Part shown: positions 48,617 through 58,350 of the stretch, piece by piece
Numbering within the stretch: the stretch's first letter is position 1
Layout: the number at the start of each line of letters is the position of its first letter
Assembly (NCBI GenBank): GCA_033030425.1
Contig: JAUFSD010000007.1
Coordinates: forward strand, 1,736,001 to 1,800,000
DNA: 64,000 bases
Direction: 5' to 3'
DNA from: Verpa conica
Taxonomy: Eukaryota > Ascomycota > Pezizomycetes > Pezizales > Morchellaceae
Translations under genes and position numbers: made by a program
The notes under the pieces: generated by a model
Databases searched by the model: none
Told to the model about the DNA's origin: nothing
What the model saw: only the letters and a program-made list of their open reading frames with translations

Positions 48617-50070
48617 GGGGTTGGTTTTGTTAGTATTTTTGTTTTTTTTTAGAGGGGGGGGGGATGTGATGTGTGTTTTTTTGTGTGGCAGGTTACATGT
48701 GGCGCGGGTGGCAGAAAGTTTAAATATAGTTGGTTGTCTCTGGTTGGTTTGATTATCTGATTTATTGATATGTTTTTTGAGTATAGGTCTTGGTGGGACA
48801 TTGTTACTAGATATAGAGATTGGTATTTGGTGGGGGGTATTGTTACTAGATATAGTTATTGGTAGGATATCTGTATTTTGGTGGGTACTTGGGTGGTAGG
48901 AATAGTTAGAGTATATAGTAGATTTCATATATGAGTAGATTTATTCATTTGGAATGAATGAATGAATTAATCATAACTACATACAGCCCTGGGGTTAAGG
49001 TATTCGCGCTGCGCACTTCAAATATGCAGAGACAGTAGCAAAAAACGCATAAGAAATATAAAAGTAACTTTAAACAAAGTACTCCAGAAACTCCCTTAAC
49101 CTCCTATTTGCTCGCTGCTTGCCTCCTCCTCCCACATGTCTCCCCATCCCCATTCGTCCTCTCTCTTCTTCATTTTCAGCTCCCTCTCCTTCTCTCTCCC
49201 TCCTCCTCTGTTTGCTCTTCCTTCTAAATTCTCTCCACATCAGGGCTCCCCACGTATAGTCCCTAGAGTCGGCTGGGCAGAATTTCGTCTAAAGCAATGT
49301 CGCCATTTATTCATTTGGTCTTTGATGGCTATCGTAGTTTAGAGAACGTAGTTGCCCTATTTCTCTATAACCCGGAGCTAATTAGATGGCGATTAGGTTT
49401 TTCGAGGGCCTAAGGAGATATATAAGTACTAGGGAGCTACAAGGCTGGCTTGAGCTAGCGTTCAGTGTGGGGAAATATATTCCTGCGAAAATTTAGACCC
49501 ACGATGCAAGATGTGGATATCGTGGGATTTATATATTGGAATAAATAACTGTGACTATTACTACTTTCATACAAGCTTGTTTTTACTTCAACCAATCACC
49601 ATTATATATGCAGACCCTCACCTATGTCATACATTTGGATTAGTGCGGGAGATATAGTATATTCGTTGGACTTTTTTTTTTTTTTTTTTTTTCATATCAA
49701 GTGACTTTTTTCTGGGTATAAAATCTGGTATGCAGCAATAAACTATGACTTAGTATATTCCTTGGACTACCTACGAACGTATTATTTGGCAATAGTTCGT
49801 TAGAATCTGTTTGCTAGCCTGAAAATTTTTCTTTTTTCTTCTTGATTAACCGTATGCAGGACATGCTAGTTGGTAGTGCCAAGATGTAGACCATAGTTTT
49901 GAGGGGATGTTATTAGTGCATTTAATGGACAGTAGATTATTTGACGTCACTAGAGATATCACCTGATATCTACATTATATTTAAATAGAGGTCATGAATC
50001 TCGTATATCATCTTCCTCAGACTCTCAAGTGTCTTCAAAGCTACTCTTGAGTTCGATTCTCTAAAACTTT

Positions 50071-50327
50071 TATACTCACCCTCTCAAGTATCTTCAGAAA
50101 AACTTCTGCGTTTTATACTCAAATTCTCAAGTATTCAGAACCACTTCTGTGTTTTATACTCAAATTCTCAAGTATCTTCAGAACCACTTCTGCGTTTTCA
50201 TCCTCAAACTCTCGAGTATCTCCAAAATCACTTCCGAGTTTTTATACTCAAACTCTCAAGTATCTTCCAAACTACTTCTAATCTTGATTCTGCAAAGTTT
50301 TATACTCCCATTATCAAGTATTCTAGA
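50071..50327 (+). repeat. 43-bp minisatellite in the leader of the 50328 ORF
   Basis: Six head-to-tail units start at 50071, 50114, 50155, 50198, 50243 and 50301 (spacings 43, 41, 43, 45, 58). Each unit opens TATACTCA-like, then carries CTCAAGTATCTTC and ACTTCTGCGTTT. A diverged half-unit precedes at about 50020-50070. The last unit is cut off by the ATG at 50328, so the array occupies the promoter-proximal or 5' UTR position. Confidence 0.9.
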
Positions 50328-50834
50328 ATGGCCACCGAAGATTCCCCTCCTCCATGCAGCACGAAGACTACGGCAGTTGCGCCCTCAACACCCCTACGCG
50401 ACAGCCTAGGAACCGTCCCGCCTGCTGCTCCCCCGCGTTCCAATACGCCAGAAATAAAAACGGAGGAACTATCCTCTCCCCCGACTCCCAACACGAATAG
50501 GTTCGGGCACGGCGGTAAGCGTGTCCGCAACCCGGATCGGTCAGCCTACAGTACTATCAACTTTCACCAACTACCCTCGTCAACCGTCCTGAAGAGAGTA
50601 ACCTGGCAGGAGGTTCTAGGGAGTCCATACGAGAGTCAATCTGCTGATAAACGTAGTGAAATCTCTAATAAGGTCCGCGCCGCTGCTAGGTGTTTGGCTC
50701 AGTTGTTGCTCGCCAATAACACTACCCCACCAACATATACCGACCAGTATTATTCTGTTGGGGACACCCCGAAGGTTCCGGCATTCTGTGCTCCGGCGAG
50801 ATTGGGATTGAGAGTTTCTAGAAAACTGGTTTGA
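50328..50834 (+). CDS. Unknown protein, 168 residues; possibly the first exon of a longer gene
   Basis: An ATG frame directly after a minisatellite array. The first about 65 residues are Pro/Ser/Thr-rich and disordered (TPLRDSLG, PAAPPRSNTPEIKTEEL). The rest looks folded: FHQLPSSTVLKRVTWQEVLG, then KVRAAARCLAQLLLANN, likely a helix. No family recognised. If read as one exon it stops at 50832-50834. An alternative is that the final Val-stop (GTTTGA) is a splice donor at 50829: a phase-0 intron 50829-51107 with acceptor ACATCAG would join it in frame to the next ORF, giving about 342 residues. The neighbouring phosphoribosyltransferase gene uses three GTTTGT donors, so this donor type works here. 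Confidence 0.6.
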   Translation: MATEDSPPPCSTKTTAVAPSTPLRDSLGTVPPAAPPRSNTPEIKTEELSSPPTPNTNRFGHGGKRVRNPDRSAYSTINFHQLPSSTVLKRVTWQEVLGSPYESQSADKRSEISNKVRAAARCLAQLLLANNTTPPTYTDQYYSVGDTPKVPAFCAPARLGLRVSRKLV

Positions 50835-51019
50835 ATCCTTCCTTGCTTTTTTTTATTCCATTCCTTCACTTCATAATGAATATTTTATTCACGGCGAGAT
50901 AATAAATTTTTTTTTTATAATTAATATTTCTCGCACATGACCTGCTAGTCAGTCTACGGAGTAAGGTTCCCTGCCGATTTTCCGGCGGGGAACCCTCTAC
51001 TCACAAACTTAAATAAGAT

Positions 51020-51040
51020 GGGGGTGGGTGGGTGGGTGGG
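51020..51040 (+). other. Perfect G-quadruplex-forming sequence
   Basis: Five G tracts of three or more, separated by single T bases (GGGGGTGGGTGGGTGGGTGGG is 21 nt; shown here by description). Single-nucleotide loops give the most stable class of intramolecular quadruplex. It lies between the 50834 stop and ATG 51108, within the possible intron. Confidence 0.85.
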
Positions 51041-51107
51041 TAGTCTATATCACAAAAGAAAAGCACTAACCAACAGGGAAAAAAAAACTCTTCAAAAATA
51101 ACATCAG

Positions 51108-51693
51108 ATGGCTAAATATCTCAACGATTTATTTCCAAACACTCTCGACATCGTCAAGGACGGTAAAGGAGGATCATGCAGGTGTCTAAACTACTGGGTA
51201 GCCGAGTTGATTCTCCAAAGCACATACCAGCGTTACGCCCGGGGCCTACGATTATTCTATAACTTCAAAGTGATCGCCAGCCAGGAGTCGTATCCTTTTG
51301 GAGATATCGTCTATAACGGTCTCAAGACGTGGGATTTACCGGAGTTTCAGGTTTTGAATGTGGATCCTCCGGGGTTGTCGAGGGCGGAGTTGACTGCGCT
51401 CTTGTTGACGCATCCGCGTCAGTATGATCTTGCAATGGCGAGGGATGTCATTCTGGGGTTGGGAGGGGGCTTGCCTCCGGAGACTAGTGATGAGGATGAG
51501 GGTGGAGATAGGGTTGTGGGTTCTAGTGGGGATGAAAGCTCCAATGCAACTGGGGACTCGAACCTTGTGGGCTCTGGTGGAAGTAAGTCTACTAATATTT
51601 GTGATTATTCTTTCGTCTGCTGTTTTTCTAACCAATTTAGCTCTGGAGGGCACAGAAGAAAACCCTATCGTGATATCGGATGTTGGTAGTTAA
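51108..51693 (+). CDS. Unknown protein with SUMO-interaction-like C-terminus
   Basis: Two exons, 51108-51582 and 51641-51693 (58-bp GT-AG intron, branch-like CTAAC), 175 residues. The intron model replaces a cysteine-rich read-through with the sensible tail LEGTEENPIVISDVGS. Residues 1 to about 120 look folded: MAKYLNDLFPNTLDIVKDG, YWVAELILQSTYQRYARGLRLFYNF, DLPEFQVLNVDPPGLSRAELTALLL. An acidic, Ser/Gly-rich stretch (ETSDEDEGGD) and PIVISD follow, the last matching a hydrophobic SUMO-interaction core with an acidic neighbour. No family known to me. It may be the 3' part of the gene starting at 50328. Confidence 0.65.
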
Positions 51694-52525
51694 GTGGCCC
51701 ACATGCGTTTGTTTTTGGACTGTAGATATAGTTTTTTCGGTAGTAAGCTAGGGGTATGTTGGTTTTGTGTGTAGAGCTTTTTGTGTCTGCCTTGATTATC
51801 GGTTTTCTTCTTCGGTCTATCAAGATAACTTTCCTGGGATAGGTGTATGTTATGTATCGTTCTTTTCTTTTGTATTTAACACGTCAAGTATATGTGACTG
51901 ACTAGCTAGAATATTTGTAGATTAAGTAGTTGGATAAAATTGATTAGTTTGATAATTAGGAGTGGCTTATGTAGGTTCGGTTTTTTCATCTAGCTTAACT
52001 AGTGGGTAGGCTATTAATTAACAAGTATCCTCAATTCTAGTATGTACTAAGGGAGGGAACTCGGTTCTGTTACGTGGTTAAATAGACTTTTTTTGCCTTG
52101 TTTTTCGGTAGTCATAACAAGTATACGTAGTTCTTGTCCTTTTCTCACTGACACCTATTTTGCACTGCAATAAAGGATTGAACAGAGGTAGTTGTATATT
52201 TTCCTAAGGACTTGAGGTAAGCAATCTACCGATCATTCCGATGAGATTTTAAACTATTTGTCAAATTTCGAGTGATTCTTCATGATGGCAATAGAGCAAA
52301 TATATTCACCAAGGTCTATCACATCCACTAAATGTAGCACTCTAAGAGATAAGGTAATTTTAATATAGTCTAGGCTAGAAAAACAGGACACAGTATAACT
52401 ACTTCTACCTATAATGAACTTTAATAGCTCGATGAGAGATGGCTAAACCTACTTCTAGAGTATACACACCCTTTAAGGTTATTCACCAAAGGCTCTAATG
52501 CCTCGTATAGTACAACCCTCGCCTC
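51694..52525. other. Intergenic region between two tail-to-tail genes
   Basis: About 830 bp, AT-rich, converging 3' flanks of the 51108 gene (plus) and the phosphoribosyltransferase gene (minus). No gene seen. Confidence 0.6.
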
Positions 52526-54390
52526 CTACTTCTCTGTCACCTCTTTCCCCCCCCACCTAAACCTCTCGTCTCCGTCTTTCCAGTTCTTCTCCGCATAGCC
52601 AAGGTCGCGCTTAACCCGCTCGACCGTCTCTTTATCACCGGTGTTTTTCCCGATATTGTCGCTGATTTTGACTGCTGGGTTGCCTGCCGCCGAGGAGATC
52701 TTGATGACAATATTTAGGGGGGTTGATTTTTTCGAGGGCTCGGAGAGATTATTGAAGTCATCTGTCGCACCACAGGCCGTTAGAACAATCTGATAAGGTA
52801 AAGTGAAACAAGATGGGTACCCACTAGTCAAAAAAGTCCCAACCCCAAAGCTCACAATAAATCCGGCTTTTTGTGCAGTATTATGATACTTTAGGCAAAG
52901 ATCTACATCTAAGCTATCCGAAAACACAATTGTCTTCTTCTCTTTGATTCCGTGGGTATCATAAAAGTTTCTCATCATCTTGACGAACGTCTCCGGGTCA
53001 CCCGAATCTTGGCGTACGCCGGCGAATACTTCGGCGTATGATTTCCCATTCTTGTAGCGACGAGCGAAGCAGCGTAGGAATTGTTCGGTACCGAAGGTGT
53101 CAGTGAGAGCAATTCCAAGAATCTTCGCTAGTGTTAGTTTTCTGTAATAAGTGGGAAAGGTACAGGGGGACAACTTACACCTTCACCAAAGCAGCTGATC
53201 CACTTATTGAGACCGATCTCATTAGCAGACTCGTAATCATTGGTAATGGCGGCGATTCCCATGAACCATTCATGTGCGACAGTTCCTATAGGCGCTAGTC
53301 CAAACCTGCAAGGGTCAGTCAGTGGGTCCAATATTAACTAGGGAGGGAGGTGACGAGCCTATGAGCGAAGTGAACATTGCTGGTACCGCTGAGACGGCCG
53401 GGGCCGTCACCGTATTCTTTGCTGGCACGGGTTAAGCCCCGGAGGACTAGCTCTTGGGTATCTGTATCTCGATCTGTGAGCTAGGAAATCTCCGTTTTGA
53501 ATCACAAGCACGTACGGTAGCTCCTCCGCCTCCTACTTCCAAACTCAGAAAATATACATCCATTATCTAGGAGCTGTTTCGCTTTGTTATAACTATGATC
53601 GTCGTAATTTATTAGCAAAAAGAAACGAAGGGGTGGGATCTTTGCGTACGCTTTCTCCTCTTGGCCCTCGTAGTCCCAATCGGTATTCGAAAACTTAAAA
53701 AACGCTTCGCTGATTAGAACCAGTAGTGGGATTTCGTAGAGAATAGTCTCAACCCATTTCCCTTTTATATCGATTTTTACATCGCCCTATACGCACACTT
53801 AGCCTTCGATTCCATCAGGATGAAGCAAAGTCAAACAAACAATCTCCTGTTTATCATTGGTATCCTTCCCTTCCGTTTCTGTTCGTTCGCTAGCATCCCC
53901 GGTTGGGGTGAACGTTAATTTGAGCTGTTCCGCTGGTTTGAAGTGGAATTTTTCGAGGTAGGAGATGTAGGCTGTAGGCAGGTATGGACATGACGATTTG
54001 AGGAATTTGAGCTCGTCGGGGGATAACCGGAGGTCTCCAAGCTCTATATTATATATTAGTCATTGAATGCAGTTACTAGTGCTACCATAATGGCCAGACA
54101 TTGGGAAAACAAACTTGTGCACTGTAGTTGCAGCCAATCAAACCCAGCTCGCGTGAACTTGAGGTCGGGTGTGCGGTTCGTGAACGCGTAGGTTACATCT
54201 ATCGATATAGGCTTAGGTCTACTAAACTTCACCGGGAGGTAAATTTCAACGGAGTGGTGAACAAACCGACATCTGGGTAGCTAGCTAGGACAGCACACTG
54301 CATTGTGAGCTTGTACAGGTCAGTGTCGAGCAGGGAGGAGATCCCTTCCGGCGTCAAGACATTCTCTCCCTCTGAGGCTTGTTTATCCAT
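52526..54390 (-). CDS. Nicotinate phosphoribosyltransferase (NAPRTase)
   Basis: Eight exons on the minus strand: 54390-54267, 54198-54115, 54043-53841, 53786-53650, 53592-53516, 53473-53359, 53305-53181, 53127-52526. All frames close, giving 488 residues. Landmarks appear in order: [88 protein letters not shown] (with the His that is phosphorylated in this family), [21 protein letters not shown]. The enzyme makes nicotinate mononucleotide from nicotinate and PRPP, the first step of NAD salvage (Preiss-Handler pathway); yeast Npt1 is the homologue. Introns are 42-71 bp. Introns 1-3 start GTTTGT; intron 6 (53358-53306) fits only as GC-AG; intron 5 is just 42 bp. Exon 7/8 could be joined differently by a few residues. 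Confidence 0.93.
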
Positions 54391-57050
54391 AGCTTTCTCG
54401 GTGGTTTGTGAGTACTTGTTAATGAGTAGTGGGCTGTGAAGGAGCTTACAAGTGGGGGGAGGTGAAGGAGGCTGTTGGTGGGGGATGATGTAAGACTCTG
54501 AGATCCCCTTGCACGTGACTGTCTTATCCGTTACTTATCTGTAACTACCCCGCTATACGTGGAGAACCCAAGCGAACAAAGAAAAAACCATTGAAGAAAA
54601 ACCAAGATCTTTTTATTTGTTTTATCCGTAATTTGTCAGATTTCTTTCATTTATCGCATGTCGGGATTATTCCGGGTTCCTGCAGCGCAGCCTGCAGCCT
54701 GCACTATATATCAAGGCAGAGATATAGGGAGGTGTCTACCCGCAATCGCTAGATTCAACTGATGTACGTAATATGTACTCTGGGTTTTATATGCGACCGC
54801 ATGTACATGGAGACTTGGGGTGTTTACTTCTAAGGTATTTGTGCGGTGGGTGCTGGATGAGAAGGGTTGAGGAGGGCTCGGGTGCAACACTGGTATAAAG
54901 TACAGAAGAAGTAATCATTTAAGGTATATCATATAGTAATGTCTGCTTTCCTCCTTTGTATGTAGATTTCTTGGCATAGATTTTACTCGGGTCAGGAAAG
55001 AAGTTTAGAAAAACAAGGGGGATCTTTACGGCGAATAGGAAATGTCCTTTCAGCGAATTTTTGTTCTAGTCAATGAGTCTGGCTTGAAGAGTCTCTTTTG
55101 TTTTTCCGGACTTCCTCTCTAACTCGAGTAGTTCTAGGGCGGTGAATTTGTTAAGACTAATTTTATTACTGGTGTTATAGTGTACTAAACTCACATTCAC
55201 TAATTGTAGATCTACGTCGTTTATAGGAGGGATCTTCTGGTTATTAGTCCACAAAGAGGCCCTAACTACTAATAGGTCTACCAGTAAAAATAGGTTTACC
55301 ACTGGTAGTCCTGGGCCCTACTTTATTACTAATGCCCATGAGTGCACCGGATTTTAGTATTCTTATACTGTCGGTGGTCGCTACCTGAAGTAAATAGATT
55401 TTGGCACATTCACCACTCCATAGCTGGCGGTTATCTCTGCTGCGACAATACAAGTCTACCTATGGCCGAATAATGTTTTTGTAAGATTTCGGCAAGGTTT
55501 TTATAGTGTCTAGATTTAGGGGGAGGGGGTTTAAAAAAAGTTTAGTGCTCATAAAATACACTAAGCTAAGAGATATAACAGGTGCGCCGGGTTTTTCTAT
55601 TTCAAAAGAAATAAAGCCAATGTGAGATAGAGGGGCAAAGCTTCTATATTAGCAATGATAGATATGTACGTACAACCTTAATTAAGTAATCGATACTAGT
55701 GAGTGAGATTATATTAGCACCAATATCTGCAATCTACTCAGCAACACCTTTGTAAGGTTTATATGAGAACAGAAATACCCGGGCATTCATATATGTAAGT
55801 ATGACTCAAGTGTGCACTACATGTATATATAATATTGCATGTAAACTAAAGCAGAAACCTCAAACTAGAGAAGAGAAGAAACTATACTACTTCAAATAGG
55901 GTTTCTAATTGCGGTATTAGTCGTTAAATACCACTATCCTTTTGAAAATCATTCATACATATATTCATCTCTGCGTATTGCCTACAAGCACGTCATTGCC
56001 GAAGAGGGGCTTGGGGATTAAGTAGCGCAAAAGAATCGAACGTTCATTAGTCTCGATAGAAAGGTCAAATTGTTAGTGTACCGAACTCATTATATATTAC
56101 GCCACGAGCTCCCCCTGTTAGACAGGTATTATAGGGTTTTGTCGTTTAAACCGCACAAGGCTCTTTTTTATTTTTCCTTCTGTCATTTATGCTGCTGTAT
56201 GTATATGGAGTGTTGTGCTTGTGTGGCTGGTTGTTTTTATTTCTCCTAAAATAGACGTAATATCTCATTTCCTATAGCACTCTAAGCCCGCGATTCTGAA
56301 AATGCTCACCCGGAAGCGATATTCGTAGCCGCACTAGTTACAGATCATGGATAATCACTCGTAAATCCTCCTTATTCTATTCTTTTTAGCATCTGAACTA
56401 TTAGCACGAAGCCGGAAGGTATTCTAAAGACGAAATATGATTATATTGAGTGGACCCGGTCGGCCTCATCAAGGTCTTCATCCTATACACCAGTAAACGG
56501 CTACACAGCGGTCTCACGCTGTAGGTAAATCTTTACGCCTAGAATTAGGAAAGCAGAGCAATAATAACTCACGTCTGCTCCATGCACGACAAATTCTAGG
56601 ATAAAGAGTGTTCTTTTTCTATAGTGATATCTGAAGGATTGTGGACTAGTTAGATTTCTAATAAGGGTGGTTGTGTGGATTATAAAGATATAAACTGGGA
56701 TTCCCAGGGGTTTCCTGGGCTAAGAAATAATTATATAAGCAATTACCTACACTGTAATGATGTCCTTTACCACTACGAGGGTGTTAAACATTGACCAATG
56801 GCTTAGAGCTGCATGCGCTTTAACGGGCCAGTCCCTTTCTGACTGCGCTCGACCTTCATTGTATTTATTCAGTGAATCAAAAGATAATTACAGCAATAAA
56901 TCCTGGGTTCATAGCTATAGAATCCAGGACTTTTGTTTTGTATTGATATATTTAAAATACTTCTATAGCCATGAACCCCCCGGACAACATATTTCCACAT
57001 CCTCAGGAACCCTATCTAACCCACCCCCACCTTAATCCCCCAGAGCCAAA
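54391..57050. other. Intergenic region, about 2.7 kb
   Basis: Starts with the promoter of the phosphoribosyltransferase gene (minus). From about 54900 on it is AT-rich. Two adjoining minus-strand open frames (55453-55262 and 55302-55066) have protein-like composition (GKPIFTGRPIS; NKFTALELLELERKSGKT) but stop codons between them and no known family; they may be relics. A 92-codon ATG frame at 56757-57035 and an overlapping 79-codon frame at 56971-57210 compete with the start of the next gene. Confidence 0.45.
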
Positions 57051-57818
57051 ATGGACATACACCGGGAGTTCAGTTTCTGCTACCAGAGCACACAAGCACC
57101 ATATCACCACAAAACCCCCACTAATAACCCAATACCCCACAACACCGCCTCACAAAGCCCACCCCACATCAAAAGACCCCACCCCAAACACCACCCACCC
57201 GCCGACGTAGAAGAAAACGATGAGTATCTATTCTCCACACTGAACGACAGTTCTATCCGACTAGACAAACTCGGGCCCAGAACCCTCCTATCACTATTCA
57301 ACCTCGACACACCACTACAGATACCCGGATACACATCTTCAAGCCTAAGGATAAAAGCACCATACATCCTCGGCCTCGGTAACTCCCCTCCCCTCTATCA
57401 TCCTCCAATACCACACTAACACCCTCTAGCCCCCTCCCTCACAGCCTACCATGCACTATGGCGCTTCCGGTACACTCTTGAGATACAACTACCCTACCTC
57501 TGGGGCAACTTCCAAGCGCGCTTCAACTGGGCTGGGATCAACGACCAAGCCATACAAACACTCTCGCTAGACCACGAGATCAAGGTTCTTTGCGAGTTGG
57601 TGTGTTTACTACGACTTACGAGGAGTGTGCTGTGTGCTGTTTACGACTCGAGTCCGGCGGATTGTGTGAATTCTTGGGGGTTTGTTTGTGATGAGATTGA
57701 TGCGCTCCAGGTGGATGTGGAGGTGTATGTGGAGAAGTTGGGGCTTTGTTTACGCAGGCGGGAGAATGGGGGGTGGAGGTGTAGACAGGAGGAAGAGTGG
57801 GAGTGGGGTTTGTCTTAG
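57051..57818 (+). CDS. Unknown protein, two exons
   Basis: Exon 1 57051-57378 and exon 2 57445-57818 (66-bp intron), 233 residues. The join restores PYILGLAYHALWRFRYTLE; without it the frame falls into a C-rich intron. The first about 55 residues are His/Pro-rich low complexity and uncertain, since a second frame (56971-57210, MNPPDNIFPHPQEP) overlaps there. The folded part follows: DVEENDEYLFSTLNDSSIRLDK, LPYLWGNFQARFNWAGINDQ, LDHEIKVLCELVCLLRLTRSV, CDEIDALQVDVEVYVEKLGLC; it looks all-helical. No family recognised. Exon 1 is C-rich and the end of exon 2 is G-rich on the plus strand. Tail-to-tail with the LPMO gene. Confidence 0.65.
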
Positions 57819-58350
57819 TGTGTGTATAGTGAGTGGTTTGGGAATGTGGTAGTAATGTTTAAAGCGGTTAGATATCTCTATTACTGGCTTGTGTGTTTGT
57901 AGAGTATTTATGATTAGTTCATTCGGTGATTTTTTTAGCCATGTACTTATGATTGATTCGGTGATTTGTAGAAAGGTGAAGAGCCGAGTGATGCCTTATG
58001 ACGATACAGCAAAAAATCGGGTCTACTAAGAGTCGGCTAACTAGTGCCGAGATACTTATCTACCCAATGAGAACTGTCTATACACGAGCACAGCCCAGTC
58101 ACTAACAAACAGCACAGAGACATCTAGAGCAAGATCTTATATTTTTCAGAGATAGGCTTATATTTTTATACCCAACCAGTGACTATTATACCAAACGAAA
58201 GCAAGCAACAAAAGAAATGCTTCTATACAGAAGAAAAAAGAAGTAAAAAAACACCACCAGTTCAACTGGACCAAGAAAAAAGCAGCTTCAAGAAAGCTTA
58301 ATAATACAAGAACCACCAAAAAAAAGAATAATCAAAGAGAGGCCGTGAAC
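57819..58350. other. Convergent 3' flanks
   Basis: About 530 bp between the ends of the 57051 gene (plus) and the LPMO gene (minus). A short direct repeat, TACTTATGATTGATTC / TTTATGATTAGTTC, is seen near 57906-57960. A-rich toward 58350, consistent with a 3' UTR read on the minus strand. No gene. Confidence 0.55.

Larger units (their letters stand above)
41884..50070. other. Gene-poor, homopolymer- and microsatellite-rich region, about 8.2 kb
   Basis: No supported gene. The sequence is crowded with G, C, A and T runs of 7-35 and with CT/GA, CA/GT and CCT/GGA tracts (for example 43005-43040, 43231-43270, 43350-43365, 43800-43822, 43980-43996). The 5' side carries pyrimidine tracts on the plus strand; further along both G- and T-runs are common. 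Frames longer than 70 codons are short, mostly non-ATG, and lack motifs. The region could be regulatory, a long noncoding transcript, or simply unconstrained. Confidence 0.45.
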
